The notes: generated from the letters alone by a model not told the origin. A stretch of 64,000 nucleotides of DNA from Torulaspora globosa (GCF_014133895.1 NC_050727.1:372001-436000); one strand, 5' to 3'; shown: positions 37,228-47,983, numbered from the stretch's first letter. Translations and numbers: made by a program.

Positions 37228-38325
37228 ATGACGGTTAATCCAAACAAGGTTGTTGATGAGCATAGGAAGCGGATAATTCATTCATCCATTACGGAGATTT
37301 CCCATGCCATTGATCGTTCCATCGATGAAGCGGTGTTCCCTATTGCTCAGACATCGGATGAAGATCGATTCTTCCTGATCAATCCAAGACCTCCATATCT
37401 AGATGATTTGATTCAAGAGGCACGGGCGTTCATTGAACTACAGCATAAGTTGCAACGTGACAGAATAGTCCTTGTCACTTCAGGTGGTACGACTGTTCCG
37501 CTAGAGAACAATACCGTGAGATTCATCGATAACTTCTCTGCGGGGACCCGTGGTGCTGCCAGTGCCGAGCAATTCCTCGCTCACGGTTATAGTGTTATCT
37601 TTTTACACAGAGAGTTTTCGCTGACTCCATACAACAGATCATTTACCCACAACGTCGATGTGTACTTCCTGGATTACATCGACTCAGACGGTTGCATTAA
37701 GCCTGAATACAGGGAGAAAGTGTTGGCAAGCAAGAAATTGTTTGATAAGTACTATGTTCAGGAGAAAAAACTGCTCTTACTACCATTTACTACCGTAAAT
37801 CAATATCTATGGTCGCTGAAGAGTATTGCCAAACTACTAAACGCGACTGGAGGCCTTTTCTACCTTGCCGCTGCTGTGAGTGACTTCTTTGTGCCTTATT
37901 CGAGATTGCCTCAGCATAAGATCCAATCGCGGGACTATGGAACAGACTGTAAGGAAAGCGCACATAGTACCACTTCGACTACGACGCCAGAGGGAAAGTT
38001 GATTGTTAACCTTGATCCTGTGCCTAAGTTTTTGAGAAGATTAGTGGAGTCCTGGGCCAAACAGGCCATGGTTGTATCCTTCAAACTAGAAACGGATGAC
38101 GCGATACTTATCGAAAAGGCCACACAAGCACTGGATAGGTATAATCACCAGCTCGTAATAGGAAATCTGTTGCAAACTAGAAACAAGGAAGTAGTATTTG
38201 TGAATCAGGAGAACCGCAAAGGTAGCTGGATCAGGACAGATGAAAAACATACCACGATTGAAGGATTGATAATTCCAGAAGTTATTAAATACCATGAAGA
38301 GTGGATCAAATCTCAGGACAATTGA
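37228..38325 (+). CDS. CAB2: Cab2, phosphopantothenoylcysteine synthetase
   Basis: This 365-residue protein, the same length as S. cerevisiae Cab2, catalyses the second step of coenzyme A biosynthesis, joining 4'-phosphopantothenate to cysteine. The nucleotide-binding N-terminus (LVTSGGTTVPLENNTVRFID) is followed by NFSAGTRGAASAEQFL. The central AAAVSDFFVP motif and VSFKLETDD, near the active site, are typical of the CoaB fold. The ATG at 37228 is chosen over an in-frame TTG three codons upstream because it gives the family length. YIL083C is its S. cerevisiae counterpart. FEN2, which imports pantothenate, is elsewhere in the same window but not nearby. Confidence 0.95.
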   Translation: MTVNPNKVVDEHRKRIIHSSITEISHAIDRSIDEAVFPIAQTSDEDRFFLINPRPPYLDDLIQEARAFIELQHKLQRDRIVLVTSGGTTVPLENNTVRFIDNFSAGTRGAASAEQFLAHGYSVIFLHREFSLTPYNRSFTHNVDVYFLDYIDSDGCIKPEYREKVLASKKLFDKYYVQEKKLLLLPFTTVNQYLWSLKSIAKLLNATGGLFYLAAAVSDFFVPYSRLPQHKIQSRDYGTDCKESAHSTTSTTTPEGKLIVNLDPVPKFLRRLVESWAKQAMVVSFKLETDDAILIEKATQALDRYNHQLVIGNLLQTRNKEVVFVNQENRKGSWIRTDEKHTTIEGLIIPEVIKYHEEWIKSQDN

Positions 38326-38375
38326 ATTTGTTTGTGAAACCCGAAGGTTTTGCACGATACGTCACATCAAACCGA

Positions 38376-38448
38376 ATGTGCCAGAGCGGCCTAAGGAATT
38401 ATTTAGCTACATGTATACCACTCGCGGCTTCGAGCCGTTTCTCTTTTT
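38376..38448 (+). pseudogene. Possible degenerate tRNA-like element
   Basis: Just after CAB2, GTGCCAGAGCGGCCTAAGGA resembles the D arm of a tRNA-Leu. About 30 nt later CGGCTTCGAGCCG is a perfect hairpin with a B-box-like core, followed by CTCTTTTTATTT, a pol III-type terminator. The acceptor stem and a proper T stem do not pair, so it cannot be a working tRNA. It may be a relic or a coincidence. Confidence 0.2.
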
Positions 38449-38576
38449 ATTTATAAATTAACGATGACAAGATCGATCGTATGCTTAGTGGTGCGAATAA
38501 ACCGGTTAGAAAGTGTGGGTCGAAGCTTACGCCATTGGTATGACAGACATGATTGATCATGCCTGCTTTCATCCTT

Positions 38577-40061
38577 CTACAGAAACGACACCCCAATTCC
38601 GTACTGAAATCCTTTTCTCATAGCGTCGCCGCTGTGAACTGTCAAGGGAAGTGTAAAGTTTAGTTCAAATCTGGCTACTTGGTGTCTGAGCAATATTCCA
38701 AATCCCACCGAAGTGGAATGCTGATTTGCTAATTGCGTCACGACTGACTTCAATGGCGCATTATTGTGGTTGATTAGTTTACCTCCATTAAAGAACCAGT
38801 GTAAACGGAAGTTAGAGTGTGACCATTTCTTGATCGGCAGACGGCTGAAGAGACTTACACCATAGGAAATGAAAGCGTCACCTCCTATTGAGTCATATAA
38901 GTCTTTTGGACCCAGGCCCATAATTTGGAAACTTCTAATATCATTCGCTCCACCATTGTGGAATTTATCGTAGGTATTAACTGTCTTCTTGGATGAATTT
39001 AGGTTTGCAATGTAACCAGACCTGAATGTGCAGCAAGATCCAATGAAATCGTCTTTCAGCCAACTATTATTTTGTGAGAACTCAACCTGACTTTTCCAAT
39101 ATTTACCGAGCGCTAACTCATTGGTAATTTTGAGAAAACTGCCGCTTGTAGGTGCGATAGGATTGTTCCTTCTATCAACGGCTAACGTATGCCCCAATGA
39201 AGATTTGATATCGTCGCCTGCTTGGAACAACAAAGTATCAGATGCATGTAAGGATAATAGTTTAGACGTCCTCCATTCAGCTTCATAGAATAGTTCGTGA
39301 TTTATGGCGCCTGCTTCTTGAAAACCACTTCTTAAGCTGGTACGAAATCCACGTATCAACATATCAATAGAGTTGTTGTTTCCAAACTGTCTAGAATTCT
39401 TGAACAGCATGGAATTTAGCATCCACCATGGGGTGACCGGTTGCCCGTAGTCGAGAAGATAGGACGAGTGCGTTTTGGTTCCCTTGGTGATGTCCAACTT
39501 TAGTTGTTCTCCTCCACCAAACATATTACGCAGTTGAAACTGCAAGTAGCCATCACCTTCTCCGTTCCCAATGTTGGTGCCGGTCTTTGCTGTGAATCTT
39601 TTAATCGGTAGAATGTTCAGACGTGAGATGACGTCGATCACAGCCAGCTCTCCCGAGATAGCCTGCGATTCATAAACCAGACTAGGATAGTGGCGCTTGA
39701 TTACTGGCAACCGCAGAATTCCTCTGCTATCCAGTGATTGGGAAACATTTTCTGCCATCCCGTGTTGGATTAATTTGACATTTAATAAGTCTGCTTGTTC
39801 GCAGAGCTGTGAGAAGCTGCTTGCCTGTAGTATGGTTGCATCCAAGTATTTTTGTAACACATCAGGACGTATCGATTGGTGATCGCTGGTCAATACTGCA
39901 CTCACCACAATTGGTGTTTTACTGCTGTTTTTCAATAACTCTGCGATGTACCTTTGTTGCTCAGCTTTAGCTTCATTCGCTTCCTGTTCAACCTCTCTTC
40001 GACTCGAATCGGCTAGCTCGATAACACGCCCCTCTATGCTTGATTTCTCGAACTCATCCAT
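38577..40061 (-). CDS. SAM50: Sam50, core subunit of mitochondrial SAM/TOB complex
   Basis: This is a 494-residue Omp85-family protein (S. cerevisiae Sam50: 484 aa), the beta-barrel insertase of the mitochondrial outer membrane. A soluble N-terminus with helix-rich residues 1-50 precedes one POTRA domain (about 50-140). The 16-strand barrel begins near 165, with RFTAKTGTNIG and LDYGQPVTPWW. The conserved barrel segment FHNGGANDIRSFQIMGLGPK is present, and the C-terminal strand FQYGIGVSFL carries the typical ending. It lies in the order SSN8/SAM50/CRZ1 known from S. cerevisiae chromosome XIV, but here with CAB2 on its other side. Confidence 0.95.
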   Translation of the reverse strand: MDEFEKSSIEGRVIELADSSRREVEQEANEAKAEQQRYIAELLKNSSKTPIVVSAVLTSDHQSIRPDVLQKYLDATILQASSFSQLCEQADLLNVKLIQHGMAENVSQSLDSRGILRLPVIKRHYPSLVYESQAISGELAVIDVISRLNILPIKRFTAKTGTNIGNGEGDGYLQFQLRNMFGGGEQLKLDITKGTKTHSSYLLDYGQPVTPWWMLNSMLFKNSRQFGNNNSIDMLIRGFRTSLRSGFQEAGAINHELFYEAEWRTSKLLSLHASDTLLFQAGDDIKSSLGHTLAVDRRNNPIAPTSGSFLKITNELALGKYWKSQVEFSQNNSWLKDDFIGSCCTFRSGYIANLNSSKKTVNTYDKFHNGGANDIRSFQIMGLGPKDLYDSIGGDAFISYGVSLFSRLPIKKWSHSNFRLHWFFNGGKLINHNNAPLKSVVTQLANQHSTSVGFGILLRHQVARFELNFTLPLTVHSGDAMRKGFQYGIGVSFL

Positions 40062-40259
40062 GGTGCCGAAATGCCCCTAGACGTTTCTAAACCGCTTCCC
40101 TGGGCGTATATTTACACTTAGAGATGCACTACGTACTTTGGATCGAAAAATCGACCATCGCTTATACAACACACAATAAAGAACAAAGCAGGTATTGTTA
40201 CATATGAAATTCTAATATACAACAACTTTTTGCTGGGCAACAAGCTGTGCGACTGTAGG

Positions 40260-41783
40260 TTAATCTTGCTGAAAGTCCGCTTCCAGAGTTTGCTTGTTTC
40301 GAGCTGCTTCGTCGTATAATGGAGTTATGCATTTTTTACCACTTTCAGTCTTGAAATGTCTTCCCAAAGCATCGCTTCTAGCAAACTTCTTGCCACAGCC
40401 CCAAGGAGTGCCGTCCTTGAGCTTTCCGCCGCAAACATAGCGCTTCTTGCCCGTATGTAAGTCTTCATGTCGCTTTCTGTCGTGCTGCCGCGCGAACGCC
40501 TTACCACAACTGGAACAGATGAACGGCCTCTCGTTAGTGTGCGTTCGCAGATGGGATTTCAAGTTGTACGGTCTTGTGAATTTCTTGTCACACAGTTCGC
40601 AGGCGTAAGTGGCAGGGTTTTTCTGCGAAAGACGTCGCTTTGTGTTGCCCGATAGGTTTTGTAAAGTCTCGCCATCTCCCAGCGGGCTCGCTGATCTGTT
40701 TTGCAAGTCATTTGGGGAGGGCGGCTGCAGATCTGCCAGCAACAGTAGTCTATCTCTGTCCTCGCTTAGAGAACGCGCCCTCTCATCCGGCGACAGGCTT
40801 CGACTGCGTACAGACGATCTGGATCTCCTCGACCCGTGCGAAGCTCTTCTCCTTGCGATCCTGCCGTTTATCATATCTTCGTGTTCTACGTCCATGTCAT
40901 TCGGACATAGCAACGACGCATTTAACTTCTGCTCAGCTCTTTGGAAGTTCTGCTCGTCGAACGTCGTTGAGGATACCGAGGTCCCAGCTTCATCACTGCG
41001 CTTTTCTTGGAATTCCTGCACCGATATAACGGGCGGTATTCGAGAGCCCTGCTGTTCCTCGCACGCGGTCACGCTCGACTGGACGAACTCGCTAAAATTC
41101 TCGTCGAAACGGCCGCTTGACGCGGACAGCAGGTTGTCCAGCTCATCGACATTGGTGACGTGTCTAAACCCGCTGGCGCTCATGGGCAGCGAAATGTTCG
41201 AGTACGCGCTTGTCCCGGAATGCACACTCAGCAAGTCGTCCAGCTCCTCGTCGCCAATGGTCAAATACGATACCGCCGGCGAAACCGCGGGATCAACAGG
41301 GTACAGCCCCGGCGTATGGTAGCTCGAAGATGCGTACCCTGTCTCCGCATCACTCCTGTACATGTCATTCAGCTCATGTTCCGCCGAAAACGCTCCCAGA
41401 TAGCTTCTGCTCTGCAGATGGAGACTTGCCCCGGCATCTTCCACCTCCGCTCGCGACGGTTCCATCAGATGTGCCCATGTATCCCCGTCGGAATCCTCCA
41501 CTTTCAGAGTCGGTGTCACAGGGTTCCTCTGCGAAGACGTAGAAGAGGGCGAAAAAAGCACTTCGCTTTCCATACTAATGCTCATCTGCGGCTCACAGAG
41601 CATCTGTCCCTCGCTAGAGACCAGATACGTCTGTATAAATCTCTCATTTTGTCTACCCTCAATTCCAACTCCCGTGAATCCTGGCATCTCTAAATGAAGC
41701 CCTTTCTCTTCTTCCTTTTCATGGCTGCCCTGATCACCTTCCTCTGGATCACTATGAGCGATATGCCCGTATAAATCCGGCAT
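40260..41783 (-). CDS. CRZ1: Crz1, calcineurin-responsive C2H2 transcription factor
   Basis: This is a 507-residue protein (S. cerevisiae Crz1: 678 aa). Dephosphorylation by calcineurin drives it into the nucleus to activate calcium-stress genes. The C-terminal DNA-binding region holds two classic C2H2 fingers (YACELC...HLRTH and FICSSC...HEDLH, about 393-445). A third atypical finger follows ([13 protein letters not shown]...H). A likely calcineurin docking motif PVISVQ is at 251-256 (S. cerevisiae: PIISIQ). The Ser-Arg-rich stretch at about 308-340 ([20 protein letters not shown]) is a probable phosphorylated regulatory/NLS region. The poly-Gln tracts of the S. cerevisiae protein are absent, which explains the shorter length. 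Confidence 0.93.
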   Translation of the reverse strand: MPDLYGHIAHSDPEEGDQGSHEKEEEKGLHLEMPGFTGVGIEGRQNERFIQTYLVSSEGQMLCEPQMSISMESEVLFSPSSTSSQRNPVTPTLKVEDSDGDTWAHLMEPSRAEVEDAGASLHLQSRSYLGAFSAEHELNDMYRSDAETGYASSSYHTPGLYPVDPAVSPAVSYLTIGDEELDDLLSVHSGTSAYSNISLPMSASGFRHVTNVDELDNLLSASSGRFDENFSEFVQSSVTACEEQQGSRIPPVISVQEFQEKRSDEAGTSVSSTTFDEQNFQRAEQKLNASLLCPNDMDVEHEDMINGRIARRRASHGSRRSRSSVRSRSLSPDERARSLSEDRDRLLLLADLQPPSPNDLQNRSASPLGDGETLQNLSGNTKRRLSQKNPATYACELCDKKFTRPYNLKSHLRTHTNERPFICSSCGKAFARQHDRKRHEDLHTGKKRYVCGGKLKDGTPWGCGKKFARSDALGRHFKTESGKKCITPLYDEAARNKQTLEADFQQD

Positions 41784-42079
41784 TTCCTTACTCTATCAAA
41801 CCTCGCGCACCTTCACCTCAATGCTCAAAGCATGCGATCCCAGAGTCAGCCACTGTCCCAGCAATACCTCCGGACCACCCACAGTTAAATTTCACAAGGG
41901 TCTTGGCACCTCAATCGCCCTCTAGCTATCTTTAGAACTACTCTATAAGCCTCCATTGTCCTAAGCCTTAGGGTCCCATCAAAAGCTGGTGGCTTACAAC
42001 CGAAAAAAAAAAGGCGGTGAGTAATCGCGACGGCGTCACAAATTCCTGTCATCGCGGTTAAATATTAAAAATTAAATAA

Positions 42080-43324
42080 TTAGGACAACCGAATATGAGA
42101 GGTAGAGAGAGTGACGTCGACATCGAGACACACATGCCAGACGTCGGGCGCAAAGGTCTTGATCTTTTCGAGGTGTGCGGCAGCGTAGCTGTACGAGCCG
42201 TTGAGCTGGGCCAGCTGGTTTAGAGTCTCGGCGACGAACGAACCGCTGTCGATGGCGCTGACATGCACGTTCTCGTGGATGTGGAGGGTCACGACGGGAA
42301 GCGGCTGCTGCATCGAGACGATCGCTAGAGCGAGCGGCCAGCCGGCTTTGCTGGAGGGCAGCAGGCCCAGGTTGATGTGTCTGACTCGTAAATCGCGGAC
42401 GCTGGACTCGCTTATTCTCTGCACGCACGTCTCGTTGGACTCGTTGTATATGCAGCAGCGGTCTCTGCTGAAGGAGTTGGCATCGAGGCCCCTGCGCAAC
42501 GCTTCGACGCTCCACGGGTTCAGTTCGAAGCAGAAGACACGTCTGGCGCCGCGCTTCAGGTAGCTCAGCGTGAAGTACCCGATCCCGGCGTACAGATCGA
42601 CCACATCGTTGCCCTCGATCTCGGGGAACACGTCGAGCACTCTTTTCTTCTCCTTGATGTTGCCCCTGCTGAACATGGTGAACATCGGCGCCCACAGCTG
42701 GTGGATCCCGTTCTGCACTACGTGGCACCAGAGCGTTCTGTCGAAGTCGGCGGGCTGCGGGTCTGCCCGCAGCTGGCCGACGGCGCCGGCCTGTGGCGAC
42801 AGCAGCGTGCCGTACAGCGGTGCTATGTTGAAGGGTCGCCGCATCACGTCCGTCTCGACGATGGGCATGTTTGTCGCCACATGGCTGATCTCTGGCGGGA
42901 ACAGCTGGGCGAGCATCTGCCGAAAGTACTTCGCTTTGGCCGCCTCGCCGACCTCGCTGAAGTAGCTCCTCCACGCCGGGTGCTCGAACGACCTGTGAGT
43001 AGAGTGATTGAACAGCAGCAACGGCGAGTAGATCGTGTACCGTCTTGGCAGACAATCCAGCAGCGCTTCTGTTTGTTCGCAGCCCTCGCTCTCGAGAAAC
43101 CTCCTAGTGAATCCCACGATGCCCGTATCATCGGGAACCTCACTGCGGTAGAATCGCTTGCAGAAATCAGCAATCAGGGGATCGTGTTCGTCGTCAATCG
43201 TGGTGCGGATCACACGTCGGTCGCCGTCCCGGTAGATCGGCTTCACGAAGCACCGTTGGCCCTCCAACCGGGTCTTGATCGGTTTCACCAGCTTGGCATC
43301 ATCGACAAGTATTTCATAGGGCAT
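42080..43324 (-). CDS. TRM12: Trm12/Tyw2, wybutosine-synthesis methyltransferase-like transferase
   Basis: This is a 414-residue class I SAM-dependent protein (S. cerevisiae Trm12: 462 aa) that transfers the alpha-amino-alpha-carboxypropyl group to the modified G37 of tRNA-Phe in wybutosine synthesis. The Met-10+-like domain carries the SAM-site motif DLYAGIGYFT (243-252), followed by FELNPWSVEALRRGLDAN. The related Trm5 has a different motif at this position, so Trm12/Tyw2 is preferred. YML005W is its S. cerevisiae counterpart; it is not on chromosome XIV or IX, so its location between CRZ1 and SDS3 is not the conserved order. The coding sequence is markedly GC-rich compared with genes to the left. 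Confidence 0.88.
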   Translation of the reverse strand: MPYEILVDDAKLVKPIKTRLEGQRCFVKPIYRDGDRRVIRTTIDDEHDPLIADFCKRFYRSEVPDDTGIVGFTRRFLESEGCEQTEALLDCLPRRYTIYSPLLLFNHSTHRSFEHPAWRSYFSEVGEAAKAKYFRQMLAQLFPPEISHVATNMPIVETDVMRRPFNIAPLYGTLLSPQAGAVGQLRADPQPADFDRTLWCHVVQNGIHQLWAPMFTMFSRGNIKEKKRVLDVFPEIEGNDVVDLYAGIGYFTLSYLKRGARRVFCFELNPWSVEALRRGLDANSFSRDRCCIYNESNETCVQRISESSVRDLRVRHINLGLLPSSKAGWPLALAIVSMQQPLPVVTLHIHENVHVSAIDSGSFVAETLNQLAQLNGSYSYAAAHLEKIKTFAPDVWHVCLDVDVTLSTSHIRLS

Positions 43325-43490
43325 CTAGCGGCGGGATCGAGGCGCATTGACCGTCCTATGGGGGCTTTTTGTATGTTGTATGTGAATTTTTCACTATTAG
43401 AGATGTGATTGAAGCTAATAAAAACAGGGACCTTGGCTAGTTCGAGCCGATAGCACCAAGCAAGACAGTAAGAGGCTTCCCAGAGCTAAG

Positions 43491-43518
43491 ATGAGCCAGA
43501 AACATCTCAATCAGGATG
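43491..43518 (+). CDS. SDS3: SDS3 exon 1
   Basis: The ATG at 43491 opens a 9-codon first exon (MSQKHLNQD plus one base) ending exactly before the canonical 5' splice site GTATGT at 43519. Joined to exon 2 at 43627 it gives MSQKHLNQD-VPRKDKRRHNIESK. This matches the S. cerevisiae Sds3 N-terminus (...NKDLSRKDKRRFNIESK) better than the unspliced reading from the ATG at 43611 does. See exon 2 for the protein. Confidence 0.85.
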
Positions 43519-43626
43519 GTATGTAGCGGATTTGGAGAAAAAACAGGGCTTCTGGCGGTTTTTTGCTGCCAAAGCTGCTTATGGATGAGCGACACAGGGA
43601 CTAACTAACCATGACAATCGAAACAG
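43519..43626 (+). other. Spliceosomal intron of SDS3
   Basis: This 108-bp intron has the donor GTATGT at 43519-43524, overlapping branch-point candidates GACTAAC (43599-43605) and AACTAAC (43603-43609), and the acceptor CAG ending at 43626, 18 nt after the likely branch A. The first exon ends in phase 1. All elements are standard for hemiascomycete introns. S. cerevisiae SDS3 is intronless. Confidence 0.82.
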
Positions 43627-44564
43627 TGCCTCGAAAGGACAAGAGAAGACACAACATCGAGTCCAAAGTGGCCAAGATCCAGCAGAGCTTTGCGCTGGAC
43701 CGGGATGTGCACTACAAGGATCGCTTAACCGCGTTGCAGGCGGACCTGACCACTCTGCATCAGGGCAACAACAGGGCGTATCTACGCAAACTGCGGGACT
43801 TGGAGGAGGCTCGAGACCTCGAGCTGGTCAGGCTGCGCCTGTTTGAAGAGTACCGGGTGTCCCGGTCGAGAATCGAGTTCCAGGAAGACATCGAGAGCGC
43901 CAGAGAGGAACACGAGAGACTGGTCAAGCTGTGCAAGGAGAGGCTCTACGAGAGCATCGAGCAGAAAATCAAACAGCTGCAGGAAGACAGACTGCTCATG
44001 GACGTCGCCAACGCGCACTCCTACGCAATGGACTACAACAGAACCAAGTACCAGAAGTACACCCGGAGCCACACCGCGGGCGGCTGGGAGTCCTCGTCCA
44101 ACGAGCTGGGCAGGGACTCGCCCAGCGAGAGCGCCACCGACACCGCCACCGACCGCAGGTTCCTGCGCAAGAGAGCCGCCACTAAGGTCGCCAACGCCGT
44201 CGCCGAATCGGATTTCCAGACCAATTCCTCCGCAATAGCCCTGACAAACGGGAACGGCAACAGCAACGGCAATGGCTACGCAAGACAGTCGACTCACGAC
44301 TCCAAGGCTGACGGCAACTCGGACGCAGACCTCTTGCAGACTATCAGCGACTACGGTGATCTGCACGCACTTCTGTTTGGCGAAAAGGACCTAGATACCA
44401 AGAGTAACGACAAGAAAAAACACAGGACTTCCCAGAGATACACGGCAAAGGCTGCTCCGCCTCTGCAGTCACTCAAACCCGACGAGGTCACCGACGATAT
44501 CGCATACATCAGGCATCTAACTGGCCAACCTCCAGCTCCATTCAAGAGTCGTATTACTGATTGA
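43627..44564 (+). CDS. SDS3: Sds3, subunit of Rpd3L histone deacetylase complex (exon 2)
   Basis: The spliced protein is about 321 residues (S. cerevisiae: 327 aa). Sds3 is required for integrity and catalytic activity of the Rpd3L/Sin3 deacetylase complex. The N-terminal half is a long coiled coil including YKDRLTALQADLTTLHQG, DLELVRLRLFEEYRVSRSR and EHERLVKLCKERLYESIEQK, the Sds3-family (BRMS1-like) core. The second half is low-complexity with an Asn/Gly tract, and the C-terminus has LQSLKPDEVTDDIAYIRHLT, a conserved block. A start at the ATG at 43611 is possible from the intron-retained RNA but less like the family. The gene is divergent from TRM12 and strongly GC-rich. Confidence 0.93.
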
Positions 44565-44685
44565 AAAAACCAGGTCATATCGCACGAAGTGGTTCAAACT
44601 ATTCAGCTTGAAGGATCGATTCAGATGGTCTGCGGAGGAGCTCTGCCAATCGAATCATTCGACGGTTGTTTGGCTCGGTGCTAGC

Positions 44686-46284
44686 ATGTTTAAGCTGAAC
44701 GTTAGGGTCCGGAGGGTGTGGGATCGTCTGTTCCGATGCAATGCGCTGGCTATTTGCATAATTGTGGCGATGGTGGTGACCGGGGCCGTGGTAATACCGC
44801 AGTTTGTCGCTGAAACACATGGATATGGCTGGCCGAAGTTCTCTGATGAGGATATCACGACGGACCGGGACGGTCCGTTCTTCAGAGGATGCGTAGACAC
44901 CGAGCGGTACCTGAAAGACGAGCAGTACACGAAGATGAACGCTACGTTTGTGATGCTGACGAGGAACGAAGAGAGCGAGGACGTTGCAAAGACTATCAGG
45001 AGCATAGAGAGCCACTTCAACCAGTGGTTTCAGTATCCGTACGTTTTCTTGAACGACGTGCCGTTTACCCAGGAGTTCAAAGACAAGATCCAGAGGTTAA
45101 GTCGAGCGCCGATGCAGTTTGGTACTGTGGATAAACTGGATTGGGAGTTCCCCGAGCAGGTGAGAAACTCGTTTGCGTTCCAAAACGCCTTGAGAGATCA
45201 GGCTGACCGCGGGATCCTATACGGGGGCGAGGAGTCCTACCACAAGATGTGCCGGTTCTATTCTGGTTTGTTTTACAAGCATCCGTTGGTCCAACAGTTC
45301 GAGTGGTACTGGAGACTGGAGCCGGACGTGGAGTTCTTCTGTGACTTGACGTACGACCCGTTCCTGGAGATGGCCCGAAGCGACAAGCGGTACGGGTTCA
45401 CAATAGTGCTTCCAGAGCTGTACTGGACGGTGCCGAACCTGTTCCGATACACCCGGAGTTTCATTCGGGAGAACAAGCTCAAATTGGGGTCCCTATGGCG
45501 GCTGTTCACTAACAACTACAGGATTCTCGAGACCGACGACGAGGTGCTCGCCAGCAGAGTCAATTATGGGAGCGACGTGGACCACAAGCTCTCCGAGAAG
45601 GTCGCCATCGAGCACATGCTCGCGTCTGGTAACAGCGAAGAGGAAATGGGGCTGCGGTACCTGGTAGGCCGCTCTCAGGCAAAGATCCCGCTGTTCGAGG
45701 ACAAGTTCGACGACGAGGAGTACAACCTGTGCCACTTCTGGAGCAATTTCGAGATCGCCCGCCTGGACGTCTTCGACAACGAGATCTACGACTCCTACTT
45801 CCGCTACCTGGAGCAGAAGGGCGGCTTCTGGCGCGAGAGATGGGGCGACGCCCCCGTGCACTCGCTGGGCCTTGGCATGACGCTCAACGTCGAGGACGTG
45901 CACTACTTCCGGGACATCGGCTACCGACACTCGGTCATCCAGCACTGTCCCAAGAACTGGAACGGCGTCGAGTCCGGCACGAAAGTCGCCCAAGCCCAGC
46001 TGCCCTACTTCGAGGCTGACCCGCGCGCCAAGCGCAACCCGCTGTGGCACCGCTACAACAAGGGCGTCGACAACGGCTGCGGCTGCCGCTGCCGTTGCGA
46101 CACCTGGAAGACAGACATAGAAGACACAGCGTACTACTGCATGGAGCGCTGGACCGACCTGCAGCTCGCGTCCGACGCTGACCTCGCCCGCGGCGGCCAC
46201 TACGCCGCCATCGCGAGCGCCAACGACGTCGAGTCCCGCGTCAGAGATGACTACTTGGCACAGCTGCTCCAGGAGCCTTCCTGA
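44686..46284 (+). CDS. KTR7: Ktr5/Ktr7-type alpha-1,2-mannosyltransferase
   Basis: This is a 532-residue type II Golgi protein of the KRE2/MNT1 family (GT15; S. cerevisiae Ktr5 522 aa, Ktr7 517 aa), adding alpha-1,2-mannose to N- and O-glycans. The signal anchor is at about 20-42 (ALAICIIVAMVVTGAVVIP). The catalytic domain contains MLTRNEESEDV, SYHKMCRFYSGLF and YWRLEPDVEF (about 208-217), the family's metal/nucleophile segment. The Cys-rich CGCRCRC near residue 468 marks the Ktr5/Ktr7 branch. S. cerevisiae has both copies, on chromosomes XIV and IX, so one ancestral gene is expected. The ATG at 44686 is the first in frame. GC content is high, especially in the 3' half. Confidence 0.92.
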   Translation: MFKLNVRVRRVWDRLFRCNALAICIIVAMVVTGAVVIPQFVAETHGYGWPKFSDEDITTDRDGPFFRGCVDTERYLKDEQYTKMNATFVMLTRNEESEDVAKTIRSIESHFNQWFQYPYVFLNDVPFTQEFKDKIQRLSRAPMQFGTVDKLDWEFPEQVRNSFAFQNALRDQADRGILYGGEESYHKMCRFYSGLFYKHPLVQQFEWYWRLEPDVEFFCDLTYDPFLEMARSDKRYGFTIVLPELYWTVPNLFRYTRSFIRENKLKLGSLWRLFTNNYRILETDDEVLASRVNYGSDVDHKLSEKVAIEHMLASGNSEEEMGLRYLVGRSQAKIPLFEDKFDDEEYNLCHFWSNFEIARLDVFDNEIYDSYFRYLEQKGGFWRERWGDAPVHSLGLGMTLNVEDVHYFRDIGYRHSVIQHCPKNWNGVESGTKVAQAQLPYFEADPRAKRNPLWHRYNKGVDNGCGCRCRCDTWKTDIEDTAYYCMERWTDLQLASDADLARGGHYAAIASANDVESRVRDDYLAQLLQEPS

Positions 46285-46354
46285 TCGCTCTGTTTTCTTC
46301 AACTGTTACAATTACATATACATACATATAATCCGGATCCCCGAACATGACCAA

Positions 46355-47415
<1,061 letters not shown>

Positions 47416-47542
47416 GTTGGAATTTGGGGGTTTAGTAGTTATATTGTGTTTGTATGTTAAATGAGTACCGTCTGTTACGCCTTGCTGTGAGAAAACAGGG
47501 CACTCTGGGAGACCACTTGAGCTTGGAGCGGGCAAGTGAGCG

Positions 47543-47983
47543 ATGGCTGAGAGGGAATCGACGTGGGAAAGCTGGTACAAGTACACTGGGACGCCGTATC
47601 CGGCGGCGTTGAACTCGCTGCTGCTGTTGGCGACCCCTCAGGTCTCGCCGGCGACTCCGTCGCCGGTATCGGTGGTGCAGAGGGCGTCGTCGTCGAGGTT
47701 TGTGAACGCTTTGTCGAGGCCCAAGTACCTGGGGCCGTCCAGCAGGACTGCGTTGCTGTTTGGGGCGGCACAGGCGCTGGGAGCGTGGATGGTCTACGAC
47801 GGGGACGTCGAGAGCGGGTCTGGGTTCCTGGCAGCGTGGTCTGCGCTGTATCTGATTGTTGGCGGACGTGGGTCCGTGAAAGCGTTGCGCTACGGCAAGG
47901 TGTGGCCGCTGCTGGTCGCCTCGGTGACCGGGGCCAACGCCTTCATGTACGGGAGACGCTTCATAGCCGGCGGGTTTACTTAG
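47543..47983 (+). CDS. AIM19: Aim19, mitochondrial membrane protein of unknown function
   Basis: This 146-residue protein (S. cerevisiae Aim19/YIL087C: 157 aa) has three to four short hydrophobic helices, including RTALLFGAAQALGAWMVYDG and SAWSALYLIVGG-like stretches. The C-terminal segment reads GANAFMYGRRFIAGGF. The S. cerevisiae protein is mitochondrial and its loss affects respiratory growth or genome maintenance; mechanism is unknown. Assignment rests on length, hydrophobic layout and its position next to KTR/SIW14/AVT7. The gene ends 11 bp from the convergent SIW14 stop, with no room for long separate 3' UTRs. Confidence 0.82.
   Translation: MAERESTWESWYKYTGTPYPAALNSLLLLATPQVSPATPSPVSVVQRASSSRFVNALSRPKYLGPSSRTALLFGAAQALGAWMVYDGDVESGSGFLAAWSALYLIVGGRGSVKALRYGKVWPLLVASVTGANAFMYGRRFIAGGFT

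Noticed and set aside
42072..43055. 327-codon minus-strand frame overlapping TRM12
   Set aside because: Same strand but another frame of TRM12, very Arg/Gln-rich. The TRM12 frame contains the intact SAM-binding motif, so this one is a shadow of GC-rich DNA.
45493..46302. 269-codon minus-strand frame across KTR
   Set aside because: Val/Gly/Ala-rich antisense shadow of the mannosyltransferase.
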